64,000 nucleotides of DNA. Source: Flavobacterium micromati. Its GTDB lineage: Bacteria > Bacteroidota > Bacteroidia > Flavobacteriales > Flavobacteriaceae. The notes below the pieces were generated by a model, which ran no database searches, was not told where the DNA came from, and saw only the letters and a program-made list of their open reading frames with translations. The stretch spans positions 124,001 to 188,000 of the forward strand of contig NZ_FQWF01000010.1 in NCBI RefSeq assembly GCF_900129585.1. Direction: 5' to 3'. The translations under genes were made by a program, and so were the position numbers. Of this stretch, positions 34,210 through 44,311 are shown piece after piece; within the stretch, counting starts at the first letter, position 1; the number at the start of each line of letters is the position of its first letter.

Positions 34210-35152
34210 GAAATGTTTATACTGTTATCAAATATTGGATGATACAATTGTAGGTGATTTTCATGAGCAGTGCAGCTTAGTTTTTTTTGGAACAAAGCGG
34301 CAACCTGCATTTGAACATACCCTACAACAAATGGTGGAATTAGCTCAAAATATAGTAGAGCGTAGCGTAGCGGTTCCAGGAGTACAACCCAAATTATCGT
34401 TATCGCTAGTAAATGACACGATTCAGGATGGAAACAAAGGGCGTCTTACCGTTGCAGGTGCTTTGGGCGGTAACTTTATTTTCAAACCGCCATCCGAACA
34501 ATTCCCTGAAATGCCCGCAAATGAACATATAACTATGCGCATTGCAGAAGCATTTGGAATTAATACGGTAAAATCAAGCTTGATACGTTTACAATCCGGG
34601 GAGCTGTCCTATATTACCAAACGTATTGACAGGACAGCAACGGGTGAAAAAATCCACATGCTCGACATGTTCCAAATCACGGAAGCTTTTGACAAATACA
34701 AAAGCTCTATGGAAAAAATTGGTAAAGCCCTAAACGAGTATTCTGACAATACCTTATTGGATAAAGTCTATTTCTTGGAGTTAGCAATTTTTAGCTTCTT
34801 AACGGGAAATAATGATATGCATCTCAAGAACTTCTCCATGATAAACACAGGCGGCTCCTGGACGTTAGCACCTGCCTATGATCTTCTGAACGTAGCTATT
34901 GTAAATCCGGACGACACCGAAGAACTAGCTTTAACTTTGGAAGGAAAAAAGAAAAAATTAAAATGGGAGCATTTCGAACGATTGGGAAAATCATTAGACT
35001 TAAACTACAAACAACTAAAAGGAATCGAGAAACGATTTAAGAAAAATAAACCTATCGCCATCCATTGGGTTAATACCTCTTTCCTATCCGATGAATACAA
35101 AGAAAAATATAAAATGCTGTTAGAAGAAAGATACACTGCCTTATTCCTATAA
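34202..35152 (+). CDS. hipT: HipT-like kinase toxin
   Basis: 316 residues from MSKKCLYCYQILDD (ATG 34202, overlapping hipS; the frame start at 34178 is less likely). It opens with a small Cys cluster (CLYC ... HEQC). Kinase features: the VPGVQPKLSLSL loop, GGNFIFKPPSEQFPEMPANE (Lys strand), LTGNNDMHLKNFSM (catalytic D-x-H-x-K-N) and LAPAYDLLN (metal-binding D). HipT/HipA kinases phosphorylate aminoacyl-tRNA synthetases and cause growth arrest; the target here is unknown. The regulatory Ser segment just before the GVQ loop reads ERSVAVPG. Confidence 0.85.
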   Translation: MSKKCLYCYQILDDTIVGDFHEQCSLVFFGTKRQPAFEHTLQQMVELAQNIVERSVAVPGVQPKLSLSLVNDTIQDGNKGRLTVAGALGGNFIFKPPSEQFPEMPANEHITMRIAEAFGINTVKSSLIRLQSGELSYITKRIDRTATGEKIHMLDMFQITEAFDKYKSSMEKIGKALNEYSDNTLLDKVYFLELAIFSFLTGNNDMHLKNFSMINTGGSWTLAPAYDLLNVAIVNPDDTEELALTLEGKKKKLKWEHFERLGKSLDLNYKQLKGIEKRFKKNKPIAIHWVNTSFLSDEYKEKYKMLLEERYTALFL

Positions 35153-35257
35153 ATGCTTCTAAACCAATAATTTTTTTTTCTAATTTTACACAACATAAAC
35201 GTTTAGGCAATAGGATTTTTAAGTAAGTCAAAGCCTAATCAAAGCTATAGATAAAGT

Positions 35258-35461
35258 ATGAAAATAGATAATAAGAGATTGTGTATCTACCCTAAGGACA
35301 TACAACGCATAACCGGAAAGAGTTATCGTCAAAGCATTAGAATAATGCAAAATATTAGAAAAGAGCTCAACAAGCTCCAAAATGAATTAGTATCAATAGA
35401 AGAGTTTTGCCAATATACAAGCCTAAAAATAGAACAGGTTGAACCACTAATTATTGGATAA
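35258..35461 (+). CDS. 67-aa helix-turn-helix-like protein, copy 2
   Basis: MKIDNKRLCIYPKDIQRITG and on to KIEQVEPLIIG; 61 of 67 residues agree with the copy at 15289-15492, and the 40 bp before the ATG (AAGTAAGTCAAAGCC, ATCAAAGCTATAGAT) are also conserved. The protein is therefore under selection or recently copied. It is separated from its divergent partner, the 251-aa gene, by the hip operon. After its stop the sequence departs from copy 1 and no tRNA scar follows within 300 bp. Confidence 0.7.
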   Translation: MKIDNKRLCIYPKDIQRITGKSYRQSIRIMQNIRKELNKLQNELVSIEEFCQYTSLKIEQVEPLIIG

Positions 35462-35760
35462 AAAAAACTTCTATATTCAGTAAAAGAGTAAAGTTCATTT
35501 TTATAACATTCATAATTGTTTATAAAAGTCTAATTATTAATTGTATTTACAATATTTATAACTCGTATATACGGTGTCAGGTACTACTAGCGATAATGTC
35601 GTTTATTTATTTACAATTATAGTTGAAGACTGATTACAGCAATCTAGTACGATTTCACAACTGTCCGTAGCCTTAATTTAATCTTTCTAAAATATTTTGC
35701 ATTTTTAATACTTACCTCGACCACAACTTCCTGATATCAAATTAATACATTGAAATAAAA

Positions 35761-37839
35761 TCATTCTTTTACAGTAGAAATCCATTGATTTTTGATTCCC
35801 CATTGTTTATTTGGCTCCGTCGAAGTTTCAAGAATTAGCAAACCTCCTGCTTGGATTTCACCTTGTGTTAACCAGTTTCTTTCCAAAACTTTTCCATTCA
35901 AATTAGCAGATTTTATGTAGAAGTTATCTTTGTTATAGTTCTTGACTTCTATGGTAAAAAATTTTTTATTTTCCCATTGAAAAGTGACTGTTTTAAATAT
36001 TGGAGCAGTCAAATAATAAATAGGATCTCCAACGTTTGCGGCAGATAAACCAATACTGCGCATCACAAACCAAGAAGACATGGTTCCTGAATCATCATCC
36101 ATCGTTCGGACATACGCTTGTGGTTCGTTTTTATAAATTCGGCCTATGTAGGAATCGATTCCTTTACTGTTGTCATTAAAATAACTTTGAATGACAATAT
36201 CTAATAAAAGATTGCGATACAATTTTTGTGATTTCCATGGTTGAGAACTCGCATTGTACATCCCGGGAACTTGTAAATCAGGCTGATTGGCATGATTATA
36301 ATTATCGCCATCGAAAAATTGATTTAACTGTGTTACAAAACTATCCTCGCCTCCAGTCAATACTTTTAATCCTTTTACATCAAATGGTACAAACCAACGG
36401 TATTGCCAAACCGTTCCTTGATACATGCCTCTAGCTGGCATAATATCAATATCTTTTTTACTTAAATCAGCAAAATCTTTTTTCCAATACTGTTTGTATT
36501 CTAACGCTTTATTTAAGTACTTTTTACTCAACAACGTATCGTTAGTAATTTTCAGAATTTCTGATAATGCCCAATTGTCGTATGAAGATTCTAGTGCTTT
36601 ATCCGGTGAACTATAATCCAATCGATCTACCTCAGCAATCAATGAATCTTTTATCGGATTAAAGTCTATGAAATAACCTTTTCTATTACCATCTAATAAA
36701 ACTACGATCGCATGTTCTGTTCTAACCGTGGGAGAAGGCTCGTGTTTTGTAGCCCAATTATTCTTTCCGTGCAAATATAAATTAGCAATCGATCTTAAGA
36801 TAAAGCGGTATTTTTCGGGGTAGGCCAATGATAACATAGGTAATTGTTCTCTATAATTATCCCAAATAGCCCAACCATTATATATAAAATCTTTTGACTT
36901 TTGTATTGTGCCATCAATTGCGGCATATTTCCCATCAGGTTCTGATATTAAAAAAGGAGCTTGTAAACCACGGTATAAAAGAGAGTAAAATAAATCTTCC
37001 CGATCTTTCTCTCCTTCCACTTTGATTCTACTTAATAGACGATTCCATTGCACCGCTGTTTCCTTGGACAATTCTCCTGCAGCAAGAGATTCTATTTTTG
37101 CCTTAGCATAATCCTCACTCACAGAGGAGAATCCTACGCGAACATTCATTTCTCTTGCGTCCTTCTTTCCTGACACTAAAAGTTTATGCTCCTCTATAGA
37201 TTTAATATGCTCCATATTTGCGATTTCAAGCGCAAAATAAATACGATAAATTCCTTTGTTACAAGTTGTCTGTGTATCAACCCAACCACTAATCATTTTT
37301 CCTGAAATTTGATGCTTTTCTGCTACAAATCGATTATCAAAAGCATACGATAAATCGATATATAATCCTGCTCCTGAAGATGGAAAAGTATATTGATGAA
37401 TCCCAAAATTATGTTTTACACTCATCTCAGCCTTTACACCGTTTTCAAAAGCAACACTGTAAATTCCAGGAAAAGCCTTTTCTGTTTTTTTTACTAATGG
37501 TGTAGCAATATCAGCAGTAAGAATTGGTTTAACCAAAATATTTCCGCCTGTACCAACACATCCCACTCCTTCAATTCTTGTATGCGTAAATCCAATAAAC
37601 TCCTTTGCTAAATACTCATACCCCGCATGAAGATGAGGATACGTTTGTGGTCCAATACTCATCATGTTAAAAGGCGAAGAGGCAGCTGGTGACATCTGTC
37701 CATGATCACCTGAAGTTCCAAGAAAAACATTTACTTTATCGTTATACCATGGAGAAAGACTGCGTTTCTCTTTTTGGGCGTTTACTGATTGATTACCAAT
37801 TGCAAATAGGATAATTACAATAAGGATTACTTTTTTCAT
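35761..37839 (-). CDS. Glycoside hydrolase family 92 (alpha-mannosidase-like)
   Basis: 692 residues with a signal peptide (MKKVILIVIILFAIGNQSVN...). The GH92 frame is visible: N-terminal VNVFLGTSGDHGQMSPAASS, PFNMMSIGPQT, then the (alpha/alpha)6 domain with FYSLLYRGLQAPFL, WDNYREQLPMLSLAYP, GTVWQYRWFVPFDVKGL and MDDDSGTMSSWFVMRSIG. The last motif is N-E-D-x-G-x-M-S-x-W in typical exo-mannosidases; here Asp replaces the usual acid Glu, so activity or specificity may differ. It is the last gene of the PUL, 4 bp after the DUF218 gene, and probably trims mannose-type side chains in the periplasm. Confidence 0.8.
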   Translation of the reverse strand: MKKVILIVIILFAIGNQSVNAQKEKRSLSPWYNDKVNVFLGTSGDHGQMSPAASSPFNMMSIGPQTYPHLHAGYEYLAKEFIGFTHTRIEGVGCVGTGGNILVKPILTADIATPLVKKTEKAFPGIYSVAFENGVKAEMSVKHNFGIHQYTFPSSGAGLYIDLSYAFDNRFVAEKHQISGKMISGWVDTQTTCNKGIYRIYFALEIANMEHIKSIEEHKLLVSGKKDAREMNVRVGFSSVSEDYAKAKIESLAAGELSKETAVQWNRLLSRIKVEGEKDREDLFYSLLYRGLQAPFLISEPDGKYAAIDGTIQKSKDFIYNGWAIWDNYREQLPMLSLAYPEKYRFILRSIANLYLHGKNNWATKHEPSPTVRTEHAIVVLLDGNRKGYFIDFNPIKDSLIAEVDRLDYSSPDKALESSYDNWALSEILKITNDTLLSKKYLNKALEYKQYWKKDFADLSKKDIDIMPARGMYQGTVWQYRWFVPFDVKGLKVLTGGEDSFVTQLNQFFDGDNYNHANQPDLQVPGMYNASSQPWKSQKLYRNLLLDIVIQSYFNDNSKGIDSYIGRIYKNEPQAYVRTMDDDSGTMSSWFVMRSIGLSAANVGDPIYYLTAPIFKTVTFQWENKKFFTIEVKNYNKDNFYIKSANLNGKVLERNWLTQGEIQAGGLLILETSTEPNKQWGIKNQWISTVKE

Positions 37840-37843
37840 AAAT

Positions 37844-39106
37844 TTAAGGATCTAAAGGGTCGATGGGATTCTGGTGTAATGATTCGATTTTGGGCAAAAA
37901 TTCAATGGTGGTGTCAGAAAGTCTTTTTAATTGTATTGCTGGAAGATATCCAAACTCAGACATGCATCTTGCTGCAAAGATTTTATTTCCTAAATAACTG
38001 CTATGACTACTATTGGTAACCACTAAAATAGGTTTAGTAATAGACACTTGATTGAGAACCAAAAGACGAGTGGCATTACGTAAATTTGTTGTCGTATGCC
38101 TTGCATGTGGATCAATTAAAATATTTTCTTCTGGAATCTTATACATTTCCATCAGTTCCTTTTTCATTTCAATGGCTTCACAAAAAGAAGTTCGAAAAGG
38201 GTGTGCATGTCCTCCCGAAACAATCAATATCGGTGCTTTTTTTGATTGATATTCTAATACTCCCAATTGTAAGTTTAATTTTCCTACCGCCGAAAGCCGG
38301 TCTTGATAATTTTCGGGTCCATTTCCTAAAACTAAAATCGAAGAATACGCATAAGTATCAAAATTAATATTTTTTAAATGAGCAATTGCTTTTTTATTTT
38401 CATTTTCAGCTAATGGCTCATAACGAGCCGCTTCATCTCTATGATTCATATACAACAACGCTAAAGAAAAATCTAATGCTGGCTGAAAAAACAAACGACT
38501 TTCTTTTTGCTTTGCATGTTGTAAAAAGTCACTCCACATTACAACAGCTCCTTTATAAAAATTAGATTTAACGTCATAGGAAACGGAATCAATTACAGCA
38601 TACTGCGGCGCTTCACCTGCCCCATACACACTAGAAATTTGATTCATTCCTGTAGCACAAAGTTCCCACGCCTTTATTAATAATTGAGCGTCCGATTCAT
38701 TCTTGAAATTTTCATAGGCTCCAGAGGTACGCAAATTATCGTTTACAAAATCTTGAAAAAACTGATTTTCATGTATTAATACCTCTAATCTTTTAGAGAT
38801 GTTTTTTAAAACTCCTTCTTTGAATTGGTAACTGGAGATTAAACTTTTCAAACTATCTTTAAAAACAATTACCTGTCCCTCAATTTCTTTTTGTTGTTTT
38901 TCATAAATGGATTTTAAAATTAAATCATTTTCTAATAATCTGCGAACTGCCTCATTTTTTTGGATGGCAGTCAAAAGATAAAAGTTTTTGTCTTGAACTA
39001 CAGCATTTGAATGAGCTGATGTAAAACCTAAAGTGAATCCCTTCCCTTTTTGCGCCTGAAGACTCATAATCATAAAAGTCAACAGTATAATTAGTATTCT
39101 TTTCAT
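37844..39106 (-). CDS. DUF218 (YdcF/SanA/ElyC-like) secreted protein
   Basis: 420 residues with a signal peptide (MKRILIILLTFMIMSLQAQ). The N-terminal ~220 residues are helical; the C-terminal half is DUF218: YSSILVLGNGPENYQDRLSA, APILIVSGGHAHPFRTSFCE, IDPHARHTTTNLRNATRLLV, KPILVVTNSSHSSYL. DUF218 proteins are linked to envelope or peptidoglycan precursor and sugar metabolism, with unclear chemistry. Placed between SusD and GH92 in one operon it may process a sugar or its lipid/phosphate conjugate; this is inference. A hairpin separates it from susD. Confidence 0.75.
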   Translation of the reverse strand: MKRILIILLTFMIMSLQAQKGKGFTLGFTSAHSNAVVQDKNFYLLTAIQKNEAVRRLLENDLILKSIYEKQQKEIEGQVIVFKDSLKSLISSYQFKEGVLKNISKRLEVLIHENQFFQDFVNDNLRTSGAYENFKNESDAQLLIKAWELCATGMNQISSVYGAGEAPQYAVIDSVSYDVKSNFYKGAVVMWSDFLQHAKQKESRLFFQPALDFSLALLYMNHRDEAARYEPLAENENKKAIAHLKNINFDTYAYSSILVLGNGPENYQDRLSAVGKLNLQLGVLEYQSKKAPILIVSGGHAHPFRTSFCEAIEMKKELMEMYKIPEENILIDPHARHTTTNLRNATRLLVLNQVSITKPILVVTNSSHSSYLGNKIFAARCMSEFGYLPAIQLKRLSDTTIEFLPKIESLHQNPIDPLDP

Positions 39107-39125
39107 GTCTTTCTTTGTAAATAGG

Positions 39126-39153
39126 AAAAGGGCAATATCACGATTGCCCTTTT
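39126..39153 (-). terminator. Hairpin between susD and the DUF218 gene, likely attenuator
   Basis: AAAAGGGCAAT and ATTGCCCTTTT form a perfect 11-bp stem around ATCACG inside a 58-bp intergenic gap of the PUL operon. It has the form of a partial terminator or processing site that would keep SusC/SusD more abundant than the enzymes. Confidence 0.6.
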
Positions 39154-39164
39154 TATTTTAAATA

Positions 39165-40832
39165 TTAATAACCGCTATTTTGAGTAATTATCCCAGGAGC
39201 AAATCCATCAATATAGCTTTGAGGTATTGGAAAATATTCGTTTTTCCCTTTTGTAAAAAAAGCATTCGTTAAATGTGTTCTTCTTGTTTTTTCTACAGCA
39301 AGGTATGTCTTCATAACTGAATCAACTTCTCCCCATCGCACTAAATTAAAGAAACGGTGCCCTTCCATAGCCAATTCTAATCTGGTTTCAGTATGAACTG
39401 CTGCTGTGGCTTCTATTGAATTTGTCCAAGGCAAAGTGTAAGTGCTAATATTATAATTGCCAGCATTTGCGGTTCCATCCAGTGTTTTTACATAAGTAGA
39501 ATTAGAAGCACGTTGTCTAATTTGGTTAACTAATGCTCTTGCCTCTTCCAATTTATTAATTTCTACTGAAGCTTCAGCTCGCCATAAAATTACCTCTGCA
39601 TACCGAATGATATAGTAATTCAAGGCATTAACATACGGCCAAACCGTTACATAAAAAGGCGATTTTGCCGAAACTATCCTCTTTTTAGGAGCGAACTCTC
39701 CATAGGTGGCTAAATCTCTTGCCCAAGTCGTTGAATAAAGAACACCTAAATCTTTATAAGGAATTCCAGGACGTCCCACTGTAATATCTAATCGGGGATC
39801 TACTTTATCGCTATTTAGAACATCTATATTATCCTCTTGAGGTAAACCGACACTATTTGTCTTAAACGCATTTACTAAATTTTTAGAGGGTCTATGAAAA
39901 CCATATTGAGCATAAAAAGGTCCGCCTGGTGCTGTTAATCGATCCCCAATACTTCCATTATAACTGCTCGCTTGTCCATCATTTATAGAATGTTGCACTG
40001 CAAAAATAATCTCTTTATTATTGTCATTTTCAGGTAAAAACACTTGTTGAAAATCACTTAATAAACCATAAGAGCTGCTCATAATTTCAGTTGAAGCATC
40101 ATAAGCTAACTGCCATTTTTTTTCAAACACATAACATTTAACTAGATAAGCCTTAGCTGCGATTTTTGTAGGTCGGCCTTTATCCGTTTGAATTTCAGGA
40201 AGATCAGTATAGGCTAATTTAAAATCATCTTCGATTTTTCCCCAAAGTTCCTCTGAAGTAAAAATAGTATTTGATTTTGCATAATCAGCAACTGTATTAG
40301 CAGTTTCGTCAATATAAGGAATACGATTGTAGATTTTTTTCAATTCGAAATAATAATGACCCCTTAAAAATCGCAACTCAGCAGCACGCTTTAATTTTAA
40401 AGCGGGATCAAAATCTGTAGAAGCATTCAATAAACGCATCGCCTCATTACTTCGCTTAACTCCTTCATATAAGGCCATCCATTTTCGTACGATGTCGATA
40501 GTGGTTGAATTTGCATTGAAGATTTCCATTTGGTGTATATTATTTTGATCACCTGTTCCTCCGCCTCCTTTATAGCAATCATCCGAAGTCACATCGCCAA
40601 AACTCCAATTGGAATCAGGAGAATTAAATGCATTCGATGCACCATCTATTTGTCCGTTCAAAACACTGTAAGCCGAGATAATGGCACGCTCAACATTTGC
40701 CGCTTGTGTCATTTCAGAAGGTTTTACTTCACCATAAGTCTCTTCTTCTAAGAAATCATTAGAGCAAGAACTCAACTGCAGGGATAAACCAATTAGCAAT
40801 GCCGCGTTCATTATGTTTTTTATTTGTATCAT
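39165..40832 (-). CDS. susD: SusD/RagB-family nutrient-binding lipoprotein
   Basis: 555 residues with lipobox LQLSSC after a hydrophobic leader, so surface-exposed lipoprotein. SusD hallmarks: N-terminal CSNDFLEEETYGEVKPSEMT, the TPR-like helices with ELRFLRGHYYFELKKIYNRI (R-x-L-R-a-yyyf-L) and C-terminal LELAMEGHRFFNLVRWGEV, ending FPIPQSYIDGFAPGIITQN. It caps the SusC barrel and captures glycans. It starts 10 bp after susC. With GH92 downstream the glycan probably contains alpha-mannose. Confidence 0.9.
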   Translation of the reverse strand: MIQIKNIMNAALLIGLSLQLSSCSNDFLEEETYGEVKPSEMTQAANVERAIISAYSVLNGQIDGASNAFNSPDSNWSFGDVTSDDCYKGGGGTGDQNNIHQMEIFNANSTTIDIVRKWMALYEGVKRSNEAMRLLNASTDFDPALKLKRAAELRFLRGHYYFELKKIYNRIPYIDETANTVADYAKSNTIFTSEELWGKIEDDFKLAYTDLPEIQTDKGRPTKIAAKAYLVKCYVFEKKWQLAYDASTEIMSSSYGLLSDFQQVFLPENDNNKEIIFAVQHSINDGQASSYNGSIGDRLTAPGGPFYAQYGFHRPSKNLVNAFKTNSVGLPQEDNIDVLNSDKVDPRLDITVGRPGIPYKDLGVLYSTTWARDLATYGEFAPKKRIVSAKSPFYVTVWPYVNALNYYIIRYAEVILWRAEASVEINKLEEARALVNQIRQRASNSTYVKTLDGTANAGNYNISTYTLPWTNSIEATAAVHTETRLELAMEGHRFFNLVRWGEVDSVMKTYLAVEKTRRTHLTNAFFTKGKNEYFPIPQSYIDGFAPGIITQNSGY

Positions 40833-40842
40833 TTTGAAAAAA

Positions 40843-43800
40843 TTAAAAGTTTAAATTAAAGCCTACAATAAATGTTCTTGAAGGGGGATAAAGTCCTCTA
40901 TCAATACCTATATCAAGGTTTCTATTGCTTGATGAGTAACTTTGCAATCCTATTTGTGGTGTCATTCCGCTATATTTAGTGATTGTGAACACGTTACTGG
41001 CTTGCCCGTAAAATCGCAATTTCATTCCTGAAACTACTTCTGGTTTGAACGTATATCCTAATTGTAAATTATTTAACTTGAAGTAAGATCCATCTTCGAC
41101 ATAATAAGAGGATGGACGAATATTATTATTAGTATCGTCTAAGGATAATCTTGGAATATTTGAAGTGGGATTATCCACTGTCCAAGCTCCTAATAATGCT
41201 GCATCTTTATTATAAGCCGCCTGATTAAAAAACTGTGTTTTATACTTTGTCAGGTTATAAATGTCATTTCCAAAATTTCCATTGAAAAACATTCCTAGAT
41301 CAAATTGCTTGTACTTTAGATTAACATTAAAACCTAACATTACAACAGGATGTGGCGAACCAATAAATGTTCGGTCTAACGTATTAATTATTCCATCTCC
41401 ATTAATATCTTTGAATTTCAAATCTCCTGGCTTTGCATTTGGTTGTAAACCATAATCTGTAACTTCTTGATTACTTCTAAATAATCCATCCGTCACAAAA
41501 CCATAAAAGGAACCTATAGGTTGTCCCACAGCACTTCTGGACACCTCTTGACCAAAATTTACAGTATGCAACGAGGAAGTTGGTATTCCTAAATAAGGGG
41601 CACTTGATAAAGCGGAAAGGTTATTATTATTTCCTGCTAAATTCAACGCTACATCGTAACTAAATTCATTTATTTTATCTTTAAAATTTACGTTTAACTC
41701 ATAACCGCGGTTTGTCATTTGTCCATCATTGACCCATTGCCCATCATTTGTTCCACCATAAGTAAGTGGAACAACATTGTAAACTAGGATATCATTTGTA
41801 ACTTTATCGTAAACTTCTGCTGTAACATTTAATTTGTCATTAAAAAATCCCAAATCTACACCAAAGGTTTTTTGTGTTGTGGTTTCCCATGCCAAATTAG
41901 AATTGGCAACGCGGGTTTGAGTCAATCCTGTAGCAACTACATTTTGGCTACCGTTAATAGCATAATTAGAATAACTATTATTATTTGTATAACTATCTAC
42001 TGTAGAATAGGAAGGCAATTGCTGGTTTCCAGTTTGTCCCCAACTCCCTCTTAATAAAAAAGAACTTATAGTGGTCCCTACCTTAAAAAAGTTTTCTTTG
42101 TCTATTCTCCAACCCCCTGAAACCGATGGAAAAGTCCCCCATTTATTATTTACTAACCTTGAAGTTCCATCTCGTCGTACCGTTGCTGTAACCAAATATT
42201 TCTGTCCAAAATTATAATTTACTCTTCCAAAATAAGAATTCAGTGCCCATTGCTCAGCTGTTCCTGAGTTCAATTGATTTTCGGTTCCATACGTTAGATA
42301 CCTAAAATTCAAATCACTATATAGAAAATTTTGTCGTGAAGCTCCAAATCCTTCATAATAATATTTTATAGCTTCTTGACCTAGGAGGGCATCAATATTA
42401 TGGTTATTAAGTTGTTTTTTATAATTTATTGTATTTGAAATGGTAAGCTGATAATTAAAACTATTGTTAGTTGTCAATTCATTTTTAACATTCCGCGATA
42501 AAATCTCGTCAAAAACGGGTGAAAAACCTCTATAATTATAGCTTTGAAAATCTAAACCTAAAGATGTATTATATGTAAAATCACCTACTGAAACTCTAGC
42601 AAAAACATTACCCAATGCTTGAATTCTTTTTTGCTTATTATCTTTAGCTCGTGTTAATCTACCTAATGGATTTGAAATATCATTTATAGGATTTCCTGCA
42701 AAATTGCCATTTATATCATAAACAGGCACAATAGATGGGAACTGCATTGCATCATAAACAATACTACCCAAAGAGCTGTTCGTTCCTGCGGCAACCTGAG
42801 TGGTGTAGGCACTTGTAAAATTTTCTCCTATCGTTAACCAATCTTTTATTTTATAACTAGAATTGAATCGTGCGGAAAAACGCTCAAAATTGGTATGTTT
42901 TATAATTCCATCTTGATTGAAATAACCTAGCGAAAACGAATTTTGTGCTTTATCATCTCCTTTAGAAACTGACAAATTATATGAATGAACAGCCGCTGGA
43001 TGCATAATTTCTTTTATCCAGTTTACGTCTCCACTTTTTATAGTATTTGTTTGATTGATAAAATTAGGAATAGTAGCTTGATTTGGATCATTCCCATAAA
43101 TACCATTTGAAGGTACTTTGCCATCGTTTTTAGTTGCTTGCCATAACAAGTCGCCATACTGTTGTGCGTTTAACATATTAGGTAAATTGAATGCCGCTTG
43201 CATTCCTGAATATCCGTCAAATTGCATTTGCGTTTTTCCGTCTTTACCGCCTTTTTTTGTAGTTATTAGAACAACGCCATTTGCAGCACGTGACCCATAA
43301 ATGGAGGCCGATGCGGCATCTTTTAAAACTTGAAGAGATTCAATATCTGCTGGATTGATTCCGTTTAATCCATTGGAAACTGGCACTCCATCAACAACCA
43401 CTAAGGGATCGTTATTATTAATGGTACTAAATCCACGAACACGTATAGAAGTTCCTCCTCCAGGGCTATTATCGCTCATAATTTGAACCCCGGCTAATCG
43501 ACCTTCTAACATCTCCACAACATTAGACTTTGGTTGTGAATTAATCTCTTTCATCTTTACAGAAGAAATGGAAGCCGTTATATTTCTTCTTTTTTCAGTA
43601 CCGTAACCTGTTACTACAATTTCATCTAATTGAGAGGCTGATTCCATCAATACAATATTAAAAATGCTTTTATTTTCAATATTTACAGTCCTATTCTCAA
43701 AACCTACATAAGTGACCGTCAGAATTTTGCTGTCCGCAGGTATATCTAATGCAAATCTACCTTCAAAATCAGTAATAGTTTGATAAGTAGTTCCCGAAAT

Positions 43801-44235
43801 CGCAACAGAGGCTCCAGGAATTGGAAGATTGGTCCCGTCTAAAACAGTTCCTGATATTCTTCTTTTTTCTTGAGAACTATTATTTCTCAAAACTAACAAT
43901 TCTTTAACCAAAACTCCATTTTTGGTGATCTTAAAATCTAGATTTGCTTTGGCACTTACTACATTTAATACCTGATTTAAATCTTGATTAATTATAGTTA
44001 ACGAAATTTTATTCTGTAAAAAGGACTGATCTGATCTATAAATAAACTTGCTATCGATTTGTTTTTCAATTGCGATAAAAACTTGTTTGATGGTTACCTC
44101 TTTTAAATTTAAAGTGATCAATTCAAGTTGTTCAGCAGTATCTAAGGATTCCGATTTGTTAAGTGTTTTTGAATGAATAGTGCATACACTTCCCTGAATA
44201 ATAATAAAAGCTAGGAATAGAATTTTATTTTTCAT
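40843..44235 (-). CDS. susC: SusC-family TonB-dependent transporter with STN domain
   Basis: The frame opens at 44289, but MKNKILFLAFIIIQGSVCTI (ATG 44233-44235) gives the signal peptide, so the protein is 1130 residues. Order: STN domain (TLNLKEVTIKQVFIAIEKQI ... about 45-120), carboxypeptidase-D-like plug-associated domain (ISGTVLDGTNLPIPGASVAI), TonB-box region (DEIVVTGYGTEKRR), plug, 22-strand barrel, ending TFIVGFNLNF. The STN domain signals to a FecR-type anti-sigma, encoded directly upstream, so transport and gene activation are linked. Confidence 0.92.
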   Translation of the reverse strand: MKNKILFLAFIIIQGSVCTIHSKTLNKSESLDTAEQLELITLNLKEVTIKQVFIAIEKQIDSKFIYRSDQSFLQNKISLTIINQDLNQVLNVVSAKANLDFKITKNGVLVKELLVLRNNSSQEKRRISGTVLDGTNLPIPGASVAISGTTYQTITDFEGRFALDIPADSKILTVTYVGFENRTVNIENKSIFNIVLMESASQLDEIVVTGYGTEKRRNITASISSVKMKEINSQPKSNVVEMLEGRLAGVQIMSDNSPGGGTSIRVRGFSTINNNDPLVVVDGVPVSNGLNGINPADIESLQVLKDAASASIYGSRAANGVVLITTKKGGKDGKTQMQFDGYSGMQAAFNLPNMLNAQQYGDLLWQATKNDGKVPSNGIYGNDPNQATIPNFINQTNTIKSGDVNWIKEIMHPAAVHSYNLSVSKGDDKAQNSFSLGYFNQDGIIKHTNFERFSARFNSSYKIKDWLTIGENFTSAYTTQVAAGTNSSLGSIVYDAMQFPSIVPVYDINGNFAGNPINDISNPLGRLTRAKDNKQKRIQALGNVFARVSVGDFTYNTSLGLDFQSYNYRGFSPVFDEILSRNVKNELTTNNSFNYQLTISNTINYKKQLNNHNIDALLGQEAIKYYYEGFGASRQNFLYSDLNFRYLTYGTENQLNSGTAEQWALNSYFGRVNYNFGQKYLVTATVRRDGTSRLVNNKWGTFPSVSGGWRIDKENFFKVGTTISSFLLRGSWGQTGNQQLPSYSTVDSYTNNNSYSNYAINGSQNVVATGLTQTRVANSNLAWETTTQKTFGVDLGFFNDKLNVTAEVYDKVTNDILVYNVVPLTYGGTNDGQWVNDGQMTNRGYELNVNFKDKINEFSYDVALNLAGNNNNLSALSSAPYLGIPTSSLHTVNFGQEVSRSAVGQPIGSFYGFVTDGLFRSNQEVTDYGLQPNAKPGDLKFKDINGDGIINTLDRTFIGSPHPVVMLGFNVNLKYKQFDLGMFFNGNFGNDIYNLTKYKTQFFNQAAYNKDAALLGAWTVDNPTSNIPRLSLDDTNNNIRPSSYYVEDGSYFKLNNLQLGYTFKPEVVSGMKLRFYGQASNVFTITKYSGMTPQIGLQSYSSSNRNLDIGIDRGLYPPSRTFIVGFNLNF

Positions 44236-44311
44236 TATTTTATTTCGTGTTTTTTTTGTTATTTTTTTTTGACAATGCAGAACCAACAAAACATGTTGGA
44301 AAAGGTGAAAA

